This document shows, in pieces, positions 10,190 to 20,689 of a DNA stretch of 64,000 nucleotides. Below the pieces are notes generated by a model. It was not told the origin of the DNA and did no database searches. It saw only the letters and a program-made list of their open reading frames with translations. Positions within the stretch are counted from its first letter, which is position 1, and the number at the start of each line of letters is the position of its first letter. A program made the position numbers and the translations under genes. The DNA comes from Sympetrum striolatum (lineage: Eukaryota > Arthropoda > Insecta > Odonata > Libellulidae): positions 434,001 to 498,000 of the forward strand of contig CANPUZ010000051.1 in NCBI GenBank assembly GCA_947579665.1, in the 5' to 3' direction.

Positions 10190-10702
10190 AATTCGCTGCT
10201 TCCACATCGCGAATTCCGCCCTCGTAAATAAAAAGCAATTACTTAAGTCCAACTTCAGATATTGATTAAAACTTAATTGTAAATTAAAATGTCAACATTT
10301 ATCTCGATTCCTATTGCTACAAGTTCTTCGTTACGTGAGAAATAAAAATATTTTAGGAGACACTTAAATTGGTCTGCACGAACAACTTTTTCTGTGGTCA
10401 CGTTCTACTTAAACAATTTTCTGTTATGGTTTGGTTTCTCTTAATAACATAATATGTTGTTTTTATGCATGTTAAAGATACAAGCAGCAACTGAGAAAAC
10501 AACCAGAATTATGTATACGATTGGTAGAGAGAATTAGCAGTTTTAAAAATGAAAACGGGAGAAAAATTCGGGAAAAAAACATACCAAGATTTTAAGTCCA
10601 TATAATACAAAATATACATTGCAAAGAAAACAGAAACAGTATTCAAAGAAAAGATCTACCTTGATGAGAATATTTGTAATTTATATTAATATAATACAAA
10701 AA
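10190..10702. repeat. Block B, copy 2
   Basis: Begins in the region of CTGCTTCCACATCGCG and GAATTCCGCCCTCG and runs to the TATTAATATAATAC motif before F1. It shares several private differences with the copies at 35.6 and 40.5 kb rather than with 5.6 kb. Confidence 0.85.
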
Positions 10703-11390
10703 AATCTAATGTGTCCAACACGTGACTTTCTCCATATTTATTGAAAACAGAAGCCTATGCCGGTTATATATAAATAACTCCAAAAGAATGAGTGATACAG
10801 AAAAATGTTTCATACAAAAGTTGTAGTAAAATACATTATCGATAACTTTTGTACATAATTGTATATACCAATATTGCATTCTGACAGAGATATGTATGAA
10901 AAACCTACATTTCTGGATAAACAACAATTTCCGGTTAACCATTATTGAAGAATAACTCCTAAAAAATCGGTGTTACGAAGAAATGTTTCATACAAAAGTT
11001 GAAGTAAAGTGTATTATCTATAACTTTTGTAAATACTTGTACATACCTAAATTGCATTCTGACAGAGATATTTAAGAAACAAAATTTTGTTCAGGATAAA
11101 CCGCAACTTCCGGTTAAGCGATATTCATAGGAATCTAAAGAACTCTTGAAATTGTTATGAAAATACTAAATATGAATTTTTGAAATAATCGGATAATTAC
11201 TTTTTAAGATATAGCGCCCACTAACTACTTTACCACAGACAGATAGACACAAACACACACAGACATGTTCGGGAAAATAGCGAAAAAGAGCTCTATGGGC
11301 CCCAAAACATCTCTTTCCGTCGAAATCTGGAGGCCGAATTTTTTTGCGAATACAATACTTTCTCTATACTACCTATAGGGAGAAAGTAAT
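10703..11390 (+). mobile_element. F1 element, full copy
   Basis: Starts ATCTAATGTGTCC and ends ACCTATAGGGAGAAAGT. Two internal units are present, and the microsatellite is ACAAACACACACAGACA. It is closely matched by the copy at 36137-36820. Confidence 0.75.
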
Positions 11391-11639
11391 AATGCTTCTT
11401 TAAGCTAAAGAAGTGAATGATAACTCTGGCGTAACCTACGGATAGCGATGGATGGGGATTTTCAAAAATTTTTTGAGGTACTTCCCAGTGAAGTAGGGAG
11501 TTAAAATTCAATTTATCGCTGGAGGCCGTCCGTATCCTACGAAAATTATTAAGACATCATTGAAGATTATCCTTGGTTCGAAGCTAGACCAGGGCAAATA
11601 TTCTCCCGTTTAATTTAGATTGCGATTTTTACGATTTTT
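11391..11639 (+). repeat. Partial B-box monomer (monomer type 2)
   Basis: A monomer-like segment containing CCTTGGTTCGAAGCTAGACC (about 11571) between F1 and F2. The same fragment follows F1 at 36840-37068 and is embedded in the longer array at 41990-42180. Confidence 0.6.
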
Positions 11640-12653
11640 ACTTTCTCCATATACGAAGTATAGAGAAATTATTGTTTTCATGAAAAAATTGGACTTCGAG
11701 ATTTCAACGGAAATACATGTTTTGGGGTCCCTAGAACACGTTTTGACCTTTTCGGGATGATGTCCTTGTGTATGTGTGTGTGTCTGTATGTGTGTGTGTG
11801 TTAGTGGGCGCTCTAACGTAAAAACTGTTAGTCGTATCAATACCAAACTTCATATATAGTACTGTGGTGTGTGCTGTCAGAGTTGATTAGTTTTTGGAGT
11901 AAATCAGTTTACCGGAAGTCGAGCTTCATTCATTAAAGCTCATTTCCGGTTTTCAAAATATCTCCATAAATATTATATATACGTGTATTGTATTGCATAT
12001 AAAAGTTTTACATATTTCTTTTACTATAATTTTTGTATTTAACACTTTTATTATCTCCGGTTAATTAGGAGTTATTTGTGAAATACCGATAAAACGGAAG
12101 TAGCTGTTATGTACTTTGTTGGCGCTCTAACATAATAACCGTTCGTTGTATCAACACCAAATTTCATATATAGTATTTTGGTTAGTTTCTTTAGAGTTGA
12201 TTAGTTTTTGGAGTAAATCGGTCAACCGGAAGTCGAGCTTCATTCTTCTAAGCTCATTTCCGGTTTTCAAAATATCTTCATAAATATGATACTTAGGTAT
12301 ATACTATTATATTTTAAAGTTTTAGAAAATGTTATTTACTATAATTTTTCTACTAAACATATTTTTGTATCACTGATTGTGTAGGAGTTATTCATGAAAT
12401 ACTGATAAACCGGAAGTTGCTGATTATGTACTTTGCGGGCGCTCTGGGCGAAAGACCAATTTCATCGTTATTCATCGAACATGTCCCGAAAAACATTATT
12501 TATAATGTTTATTGCGTCAAAAATAATAATATATATATTAATCACTCCTCTTCCAAGTTTAGATGGAATATAGAGTTCGAAAATACTGTCGTAGATAAAT
12601 ATTTACATCTTATGTATGGAGAAAGTCATGTGCTGTGCTACATCGGATTTTTT
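11640..12653 (-). mobile_element. F2 interspersed element, long copy
   Basis: F2 is related to F1: its last ~120 bp (ACTTTCTC hairpin, a CCCCAAAAC(A/G)TGTA(T/C)TTCCG motif) and its first ~30 bp match F1. It differs in having a CA/TG microsatellite and ~310-bp internal units beginning GCGCCCACAAAGTACATAAT. This copy holds two units, runs on the minus strand from 12653 to 11640, and has a TGTG-rich tract at about 11763-11800. It is non-coding. Confidence 0.7.
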
Positions 12654-13599
12654 TAAATGACTTCCCGATAAGATGGAAACTTGAAACTCGGCATGTAGAT
12701 AGAGATCAAGAATCTCTTTTTTGTGCGTGGTCGAACGTTCCGCTGATAGTCCATGGTTCGATTTCAGAGAGCCATTTACGTTCCTCAATGCATTTCTTAT
12801 GGAGATTATGGAAACAAATTTTAGGTACTTCCCGGCATGATATTGACTTCAAACTTTGTATTAAATAAGATCAAGTCGTAACAAGTCATTCTGTGGATTA
12901 ACAGCTGCAAGTATGTCCTGTGTTCGACACCAGGGGTCTCTAAATTAAATAACTGATACGATGTTTAAGAATATTCTTGAACCCTTTCCCGACAATATAG
13001 AAACTTTAAACTTGGCATGTAAATAAAATAGATAAATACATTTCAATAGGTTTCCTTGATCGTCCTTGGTTCGATCCCAGAAAGCCATTTACATTGCCAT
13101 ATGCATTTGGGGTAACGCAGTTTTAATTATGGACCTTCCCCGTATGATATGGACTTCAAACTTTGCATTAATTAAGATCAAGTCCTTAACATGTTATTAT
13201 GTCTATTCGAATCTGCAAATAGATTCTGGGTTCAACACCAGGCGTCTACAAAAATTAGAAATCGCTACGATTTTTAAGACAACCGTGGTTCGACGCTATG
13301 CCAAGGCAAATATATTTACATTTCAAATGCATTGTAGCGAATTTTAAGATTCTTTTTAATCACTTTCCGATAAGATGGGGACGTAAAACTCGGCATGTGG
13401 TTAAAGATCATGAATATATTTTATGTATGCTGTTTAATGTATTGCTGTTGGTCCTTGGTTCGATCCCAGAGAGTCATTTATATTCCTCAATGCATTTCTT
13501 ATGTGGATAACGGATACCAATTCTAGGTACTTTCCGGAATGATAGCGACTTCGAACTTTGCAGTTAATAAAATCAAGTCGTTCCAAAATATATTGTTTA
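12654..13599 (+). repeat. B-box monomer array, plus orientation
   Basis: GGTTCGANNCC-like motifs lie at 12755, 12920, 13068, 13228, 13287 and 13457. Spacing is mostly 148-170 bp, with one partial unit of 59 bp. Phrases such as CAGAGAGCCATTTAC and CTCAATGCATTTCTTATG repeat between monomers. The array starts at an F2 end and is cut on the right by a truncated retrotransposon. Confidence 0.7.
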
Positions 13600-13631
13600 T
13601 TCATATCTGCCAATATGTTGGCAGATATGAA
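13600..13631. repeat. Perfect 14-bp hairpin at array/retrotransposon junction
   Basis: TTCATATCTGCCAA, then TATG, then TTGGCAGATATGAA. The left arm continues the monomer array and the right arm leads into the 5' end of the truncated retrotransposon. An identical hairpin is at 42433-42464. Confidence 0.9.
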
Positions 13632-14290
13632 TCACAAATATAAATCCCAATACCAGTACCAAATCTCAGGGCATCCATTAGAGTTAGTGCACGACAACAA
13701 ATACATCGGAGTCACGTTTAGCAGTAACTTATCTTTCTAAGAACCTATTCGAGATGCGATAGGAAAGGCGAATAGAATGCAAAGATTAACTACGTTGAGA
13801 GGATGCTCATCGAGAGTCAAAGAAATGGCTTTTCTCATTCGTCCGAGTCTAGAATACAGCTGTGCAGTTTGGGAGGAAGTAGGTTTAGTCTCAGATTTAG
13901 AGATGGTCCAGCGTAGATTCGTTGGGCGGGGATTTCAGGTTTGATAGCGGCGTTACGGCAATGATAAGAGTCCCTCAGTTGGAATTCACTACAGATGACA
14001 ATAATATCGTCGAAAACTTTTCGAAAAGTTCATTCGTTCAGAATTTATAGACGAAGTAAGTGAAATGCTAGAGCCAGTAAGGAGAGATCTCCGAGAGGCA
14101 TTTACGAGGCGTTATAGGGAAGTAATCGCAAGGACGGATAATTCCTTTTGGCCGCTTTTTCCCCAGGCTATTAGAGATCCTAATAGGGATTGAATGAATA
14201 ATGGCGGTGTATTACACCCTCTGCCAAACGCCTCTGTCGGCTCGCGGGATATATATCTAAATCTAAACCGATATAATGCTGCCTCTATGT
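13632..14290 (+). pseudogene. 5'-truncated CR1/L2-like retrotransposon (family R1)
   Basis: Only the C-terminal part of the polyprotein and the 3' end remain. The frame at 13650-13740 reads QYQISGHPLELVHDNKY and stops at the shared TCTTTCTAA. Further pieces correspond to EYSCAVW, LEMVQRR and the conserved C-terminal domain, in shifted frames. The 3' end has the family hairpin around ACGCCTCTGTCGGCTCGCGGG followed by an ATCTAA-type tail. A deletion near 13870 (GGGAGGAAGTAGG) is shared with the copy at 38.7 kb, so these two descend from one damaged copy. Confidence 0.8.
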
Positions 14291-14344
14291 TAAAAAGGCC
14301 GTTCTGATACTGCGATCAGGGAACCATATCTTAGAGCGCTATTC

Positions 14345-15160
14345 CGTCTATTCCAGATAAAACGAACTCATATTCCGGATAAAACGAGCTTATATTCCGG
14401 ATAAAACGAACTTATATTCCGGATAAAACGAACTCATATTCCGGATAAAACGAACTCATATTCCGGATAAAACGAACTGAATTCCGGATAAAACTATCAG
14501 ATATTCCGGATAAAACGTACTTATATTCCGGATAAAAAGAACTGAATTCCAGATAAAACTAACAGATATTCCGGATAAAAAAAATTATATTCCGGATGAA
14601 ACGAACTCATATTCCGTATAAAAAGAACTGAATTCCGGATAAAACTAACAGATATTCCGGATAAGACGAACTTATATTCCGGATAAAAAACAGATATTCC
14701 GGATAAAACGAACTTATATTCCGGATAAAACAAACTCATATGCCAGATAAAACGAACTTTTATTCCGGATAAAACTAACTCATTTCCGGATAAAACGATC
14801 TTATATTCCGGATAAAACGAACTCATATTCCGGATAAAACGAACTGAATTCCGGATAAAACTAACAGATATTCCGGAAAAAACGAACTGAATTTCGGATA
14901 AAACTAACAGATATTCCGGATAAAACGAACTTATATTCCATATAAAACGAACTCATATTCCAGATAAAACGAACTGAATTCCGGATAAAACTTACAGATA
15001 TTCCGGATAAAACGAACTCATATTCCGGATAAAACTAACTGAATTCAGGATAAAACTAACAGATATTTAGGATATATCGAACTGAATTCAGGATAAAACT
15101 AACAGATATTCCGGATAAAACGAAATGATATTCCGGATAACGTTTTCCGGTTTAAAAGTA
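14345..15160. repeat. 22-bp minisatellite array 2
   Basis: Subfamily I. Four unit types tend to follow one another: GAACTTATATTCC, GAACTCATATTCC, GAACTGAATTCC (21 bp) and TAACAGATATTCC, each followed by GGATAAAAC, giving an ~87-bp higher-order period. EcoRI-like GAATTC recurs in the third type. Confidence 0.95.
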
Positions 15161-15752
15161 GTGCTGTTCCGGATAAAACGAGCTTATGTTCCATGGTAAA
15201 TAAGATCCAAAATATTACAACGAATGTAATTCCATTACATCTCATTCGCTGCTTCCACATCTCGAATTCCGCCCTCGTAAATAAAAAGCAATTACTTAAG
15301 TCCAACTTCAGATATTGATTAAAAATTAATTGTAAATTAAAATGTCAACATTTATCTCGATTCCTATTGCTACAAGTTCTTCGTAACGTGAGAAATAAAA
15401 ACATTTTAGGAGACACTTAAATTGGTCTGCACGAACAACTTTTTCCGTGGTCACGTTTTACTTAAACAATTTTCTGTTATGGTTTGGTTTCTCTTAATAA
15501 CATAATATGTTGTTTTTATGCATGTTTAAGATACAAGCAGCAACTGAGGAAACAACCAGAATTATGTATAAGATTGGTAGGGAGTATTAGCAGTTTTAAA
15601 AATGATAACGGTTGAAAAAATCGGGAAAAAACATACCAAGATTTTAAGTCCATATAATACAAAACATGCATTGCAATCAAAGCAGAAACAGTATGCAAAG
15701 AAAAGATCTACCTTGATTAAAATATTTGTAATTTATATTAATATAATACAAA
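15161..15752. repeat. Block B, copy 3
   Basis: Directly follows the 22-bp array, passing through a degraded unit (GTTTAAAAGTAGTGCTGTTC), and ends at the F1 left end. Confidence 0.85.
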
Positions 15753-16218
15753 AAATCTAATGTGTCCAACACGTGACTTTCTCCATATTTATTGAAAACA
15801 GAAGCCTATGCCGGTAATATATAAATAACTACAAAAGAATGAGTGATACAGAAAAATGTTTCATACAAAAGTTGTAGTAAAATATATTATCTAGTACTTT
15901 TGTATGTAATTGTATATACCTAAATTGCATTCTGAGAGAGATATTTAAGAAACAATATTTTGTTCCTGTTAAACCATCACTTCCGGTTAAGTGATATTCA
16001 CCAAAAACTAATCAACTCTTGGCATTGTTAGGGAAATACTAAATATGAATTTTGGAAATGATCGCATAATTACTTTTTAAGAAAGAGTGCCCACAAACTA
16101 TTTTACTACAGACACACATGTTCGGGAAAATAGCGAAAACGATCTCTATGGGCCCTAAAAAATCTATTTCCATTAAAATCTGGAGTTCGAATTTTTTTGC
16201 GAATACAATACTTTCTTC
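15753..16218 (+). mobile_element. F1 element, internally deleted and right-truncated
   Basis: Starts ATCTAATGTGTCC but has only one of the two ~178-bp internal units. It stops at ACTTTCTTC, inside the terminal hairpin, where a retrotransposon 3' end joins. Confidence 0.7.
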
Positions 16219-16450
16219 AACTCCAGTAGTGTTAGTTAGTTAGTGCCACTAAGGAGCGATCTCCGAGAGGCATCGACGAAGCGTTTTAGGGAAGTGATCG
16301 CAAGGACGGGTAATTAATTTTGGTCGTTTTTTCCCCAGACTTTTATAGATGCTAATAGGGAGGAATGAACAATGGTGGTGTACTACACTCCCTGCCATAC
16401 GCCTCTGGTGGCTCGCGGGGTATATATCTAAATCTAAACCGATATAATGC
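16219..16450 (+). pseudogene. R1 retrotransposon 3' end
   Basis: Encodes remnants of the R1 C-terminus (RDLREAS..KRFREVIART) and the 3' hairpin with GCCTCTGGTGGCTCGCGGGG, followed by ATCTAAATCTAAA. Only the last ~230 bp are present, as expected from strong 5' truncation or a later deletion. Confidence 0.75.
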
Positions 16451-16625
16451 GGCCTCTATGCTATAAATGCCGTTCTGATACTGCGATTAGGGAAACATAT
16501 GATAGAACTAATCGTTTCAAGAAATAATTTTTTATGCGTATGATACGCGAAAGCAATAGATTAGGAAATAATACACATAGTGCTTCCACCACTTGCCACA
16601 AGCCGAAAGGTAGCTGGAAAGTTCT
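16451..16625 (+). pseudogene. R2b retrotransposon 3' end, copy 1
   Basis: Reads as a decayed C-terminus like that at 22.8-23.1 kb (TAIRE...TNRFK, then FFMRMIRESNR), followed by a 3' hairpin CACTTGCCACAAGCC-GAAA-GGTAGCTGG. Matched at 47120-47285. Confidence 0.6.
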
Positions 16626-16806
16626 TTAAAAAGTCATAGATATATACATTGAACATATATACAAATTGAAAGACAAAAACAATATATTTACTGTCCCGAA
16701 TGTACGATTAGAAAACACAATTTATGTCATTGTAATTGTAAAATAATTAGCGTTATTCTTTTCGGTACGATTTCTGCAACCGATGCATATTAAAATTTTA
16801 TCAGAC

Positions 16807-17005
16807 ATTGAACAAGCTAAACGATACAGATTCGGGGTTAATTTTGTGGAAGATTTAAATATTTAAAAATCCATGGCAAACAAACTTTTATTAGATCACT
16901 ATTTATTTCAAAAAACCACGACCCAGGTTTCGTAGCGTCGCTACATCTTCAGGTGATTGACCTGAAGATATAGTAAAAGTTTCCTTACCATGGATTGAAC
17001 AAGCT
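16807..17005 (-). mobile_element. 175-bp element with hammerhead-like core and 12-bp flanking repeats, copy 1
   Basis: A 12-bp direct repeat ATTGAACAAGCT at 16807-16818 and 16994-17005 brackets 175 bp, consistent with a target-site duplication. Inside, AATCCATGG.AA near 16868 and its complement ending at 16996 form an inverted pair. Between them lies a hammerhead-like motif on the minus strand. Short elements with type I hammerheads are known as animal retrozymes and Penelope-like relatives; assignment to that group is inference. Confidence 0.6.
16914..16958 (-). ncRNA. Candidate type I hammerhead ribozyme, copy 1
   Basis: Minus strand: AATCAC, then CTGAAGA, then T, then GTAGC-GAC-GCTAC, then GAA, then ACC-TG-GGT, then C, then GTGGTT. 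Helix I AATCAC/GTGGTT pairs over 6 bp (one T-G wobble), helix II over 5 bp, and helix III is a 3-bp ACC/GGT with a tiny loop. The core CTGANGA, GAAA and cleavage-site GTC are all present, with predicted cleavage after the C at 16920. One extra T lies between CTGAAGA and helix II. The short helix III suggests weak or dimeric action if active. Confidence 0.55.
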
Positions 17006-17297
17006 GTTAGGAGAGAATCAGTGATTTCGAGCTAGCAAAGAAAGCGTATTTTGGCTTACTCAAACTGAGGGTATTATCTATAAAAAATACAGCTTGAGTA
17101 ATGCCAAGGCGTAAAACATCCGTGAGCCCTTTGTCTTAGTCCTTATTAAAGCATCGATAACTGACCACACACAGGTAAAAATTCCGACGCTACACAGCGC
17201 GTTATCTAATCCTGAATCGGGTTCTCGTTTTAGCAAACTTCGTCTACCGAACAAGTGTTACGTAACTCGTTCGTAGTTATATGGAGAAGAAATTGAA
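17006..17297. other. Unassigned segment right of the ribozyme-like element
   Basis: Matched at 47671-47957. It contains an imperfect TTACTCAAAC...GCTTGAGTAA foldback (17057-17101). No coding or RNA gene is recognised. Confidence 0.4.
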
Positions 17298-18179
17298 TTG
17301 TACTCACTTTTCCAAAGAAGAATAAACCTCGAATTTGAGTCATGCTCGTTGTTCTGCAGTGTTGCCACATGGAGTAGTTCACAGCAGAAGCGAAGTCGCG
17401 GGTTCGACACGAAGTTTGGGCTATGTCCTCTTCCAGAGGGCGAAGGTTTGCAAGTCCAAAAGTTGATGATTAATGAGAGATTTATGAGCTATCGCTTAGG
17501 ATTCGGTGCGATATTAACTGGATGCTCTTACTGTAAATTCGGATTACGAATTCCGTGTGGGAATAGTTCTTCCTCGTCCAATTCACGAAAGAACCTAAAT
17601 AAAATTAAACGTTTAGCCTCTTTCAAGTTCAACTGCATCTTGACATGTCTTGCTTTCTTTTACATGCCTCTGTTTACTTATTTTCGTCAATACTACAATG
17701 TATGTTAAATAGATAGCTCTATAAATGTATAAATTTCCAAATTCAAGTTGAATATTTCGCGACAGAAAGCGAAAAATCTGTTTACTACGACGTCCTTTCG
17801 CTATGACCGATCGTCGCTCACTATAACTCTCTGCAATTGCTTCGGTTGTAAGGTTGGGGGCTAAGGGCTTTGGAAGGCAACGTGCTGTCTCTCCCAAGGT
17901 TGAACAGAAAAGTATTGATGGTCGGTACCCCGCGGAAAGAGTCTCAGCCTTGTACCAAACGATTTGAAAATGTGTTTTTACGATCGATAATGAAGAGATG
18001 AAAATTTAAAAGGGCCATTTAAGTCATTCCTAGATTGGTTCCTAATAGAATTTATCGAGCAGCTTATTTTTCGGATCTATCCAGATGATTTTCTTTCCCA
18101 TAAAAGTCTTTTGAAAGATATATATTCGTTTACATTAAAAAATATTGAAGAACATCTCTAAATCTTCTACATTTCGATA
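17298..18179. other. Unassigned duplicated segment with an empty insertion site
   Basis: Aligns with 47958-48354 plus 49136-49397, then with about 50090 onward. The longest + frame (17298-17708, 136 codons) has no recognisable domain and its second copy is broken, so I do not call a gene. Near 17685-17705, CGTCAATACTACAATG is the empty counterpart of the site that holds an R1 fragment at 48355-49135. Confidence 0.6.
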
Positions 18180-18846
18180 ATAACTTCTTCGAAAAGAAAA
18201 AACTGCGTCCAAATCACCCGTCAATGGAATTAATATAAAAGTAGTAGATTCAGTTGAATATCTCGGGATCAATATCACTAATAACTTAATTGGAGCTCGC
18301 ATATTCGAAAAATCTGCGGCAAAGCAATTAAAAGGCTTTGTAAAGCGTCTGTAAATGTGATGAAAAGGTAAGAGAGCGATGTTATTTTACCTTGGTCAGA
18401 CCCCTTCTGGAATATGCGGCAAGTATACGGCGGATGAAACGTGTACTCGCGAACTCGAGAATGTGTAGCGTAAAGCGGTTCGTTTTGTTAAGAAATGCTA
18501 CGATAAAAAAGCAAGCGTTACACAAATGCTCTCAGACGTAGGTTGGGGATCCTTGAAAGAAAGGAGATTGGAAGCTAGGCTGCGATTGCTTAATAAATTC
18601 AGGGAAACCACATTTTCGGAAGATACAACCGGTTACATGCAACCCCCCTGCTATATTGATCCGATAATGTCCGTAAGTTAAGAGAAACAGATGCTAGGAC
18701 GAGTCGCTTTAAAAATTCATTCTTTCCGCGAAGGATACGTGATAATAACCGAATAAGGAAGTAATTTAGATTCAACTGGTGTTTACACCCCCTGCCACAC
18801 GCCGAAAGGCGGCTTGTAGGGTATTAATGTAGATGTAGATGTAGAA
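18180..18846 (+). pseudogene. 5'-truncated CR1/L2-like retrotransposon (family R2), copy 1
   Basis: C-terminal fragments in several frames include VEYLGINITNN, QRKAVRFVKKCYDKK and a QMLSDVGWGSLKERRLEAR-type motif, ending SFFPRRIRDNNRIRK-stop. The 3' end has CCCCTGCCACACGCC-GAAA-GGCGGCTTGTAGGG and an ATGTAG-repeat tail. Such C-terminal motifs and short-repeat tails are typical of the CR1/L2 group. The reverse-transcriptase active site is not included. The second copy is at 50150-50797. Confidence 0.8.
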
Positions 18847-18967
18847 TAATAGCTTAATTAGGGCATACAGGTTACTCCAAATACATGTGCTATAGTAAAA
18901 TGGAAGACAGAAAACACAAAAATGTAGTAAAAATACAGTCAGGGATGAAAACAATAAAAAAGTAAAA
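18847..18967. other. A-rich spacer with repeats to 50.8 kb
   Basis: AT-rich spacer duplicated at 50798-50920; nothing recognisable. Confidence 0.4.
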
Positions 18968-19999
18968 AAATCCGATGTAGCACAGCACATGACTTTCTCC
19001 ATATATATAAGATGTAAATACTTATCTACGGCAGTAATTTCGAACTCTAAATTCCATCTAATCTCGGAAGATGAGTGATTTATATATATATTATTATCTT
19101 TGACGCAATAAACATTATAAATAATGTTTTTCGGGACATGTTCGATGAAAAACAATGAAATTGGCCTTTCGCCAAGAGCGCCCGCAAAGTACATAATCAG
19201 CGACTTCCGGTTTATCAGTATTTCATGAATAACTCCTAAACAATCAGTGATACAAAAATATGTTTCATACAAAAGTTATAGTAAAATTAATTTACTTAAA
19301 CAATTATGTTTAATAGTATATACCTTAATATCATATTTACGGAGATATTTTGAAAACCGGAAATGAGCTTAGAAGAATGAAGCTCGACTTCCGGTCACCG
19401 ATTTAATCGAAAAACTAATCAACTCTAAATAAATCAACCAAAATACTATTTATAAAATTTGGTGTTGATCCAACGAATACTTTTCATGTTAGAGCGCCCA
19501 CAAAGTACATAATCAGATACTTCCGGTTTATCAGTACTTCACGAATAACTCCTAATCAACCGGTGATACAAAAATATCTTAAATACAAAAGTTATAGTAA
19601 ATTACATTATCTAAAACTTGTATAAGTAATACAATACACGTATATATCATATTTATGGAGATATTTTGAAAACCGGAAATGAGCTTTAATGAATAAAGCT
19701 CGACTTCCGGTGGACCGATTGACTCCAAAAACTAATCAACTCTGACAGCACACACCACAGTACTATATATGAAGTTTGGTTTTGATACGACCAATAGTTT
19801 TCACGTTAGAGCGCCCACTAACACACACACACATACACACACACACACACACACACAAACACATACACACAGACATCATTCCGAAAATGGTCAAAACGTG
19901 TTCTAGGGACCCCAAAACGTGTACTTCCGTTGAAATCTCGAAGTCGAATTTTTTCATGAAAACAATACTTTCTCTATACTTCGTATATGGAGAAAGTAA
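18968..19999 (+). mobile_element. F2 element, long copy
   Basis: Starts CCGATGTAGCACAGCACATG and ends in the hairpin ACTTTCTC-TATACTTCGTATA-TGGAGAAAGT. Two ~310-bp internal units begin with GCGCCC(A/G)CAAAGTACATAA at about 19187 and 19494, and a third GCGCCCAC precedes the CA-repeat at about 19820-19870. Non-coding. Confidence 0.75.
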
Positions 20000-20055
20000 A
20001 ATAGACGAAATAATAGGATAATGCTTCTGAGTTAGGAGCAAAAGTTTAATATTTT

Positions 20056-20570
20056 TACTTTCTCCCTATGTGTAGTATATAGTAAGTATTGTATTCGCAA
20101 AAAAATACCACCTCCAGATTTCGATGGAAATACATGTTTTGGGGTCCATAGAGCACATTTTCGCTATTTTCCCGAACATGTGTGTCTGTGTGTCTGTCTG
20201 TGTGTGTGTCTGTGGTAAAAATGTTTGTGGGCGCTCTATCTTAAAAGGTAATTATCCGATCATTTCCAAAACTTATATTTAGTATTTTCCTAACAATGCC
20301 AAGAGTTAATTAGTTTTTTATGAATATCGCTTAACCGCCAGTTCCGGTTTAACCCGAACAAAATTTTGTTTCTTTAATATCTCTGTCAGAATGCAATGTA
20401 CGTATATGCAAATACATACAAAAGTTATAGATAATGTACTTTACTACAACTTTTGTATGAAACATTGTCCTTTAACACTCAGTGTTTTGGAGTTATTTAT
20501 ATATTACCGGCACAGGCTTCTGTTTTCAATAAATATGGAGAAAGTCATGTGCTGGCCACATCAGATTTTT
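20056..20570 (-). mobile_element. F1 element, internally deleted, minus orientation
   Basis: Reads from the hairpin end (ACTTTCTCCCTATGTGTAG) to TGGCCACATCAGA. It contains one of the two internal units and a TGTGTCTGTCTG microsatellite. Confidence 0.7.
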
Positions 20571-20689
20571 CCTTGTAATATTCAGGAAATTACGAAAGAA
20601 GTCCACTAAGTTTGAGAGTTCAATAACAGAACTGCTAATTCTTGGGATAGGCGATAGCTTGCGCACGATTTTCTTGCGAAGTGAATTGT
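20571..20689. other. Spacer between F1 and SINE
   Basis: Also present at 51933-52010; no feature recognised. Confidence 0.3.

Noticed and set aside
17298..17708. 136-codon + frame as a possible host gene
   Set aside because: No recognisable domain, low-complexity serine/asparagine stretch, and the second copy at 48.0-48.35 kb is broken by several changes.
18772..19272. 166-codon minus frame
   Set aside because: It spans an R2 tail, a spacer and an F2 end, so it is a chance frame across unrelated repeats.
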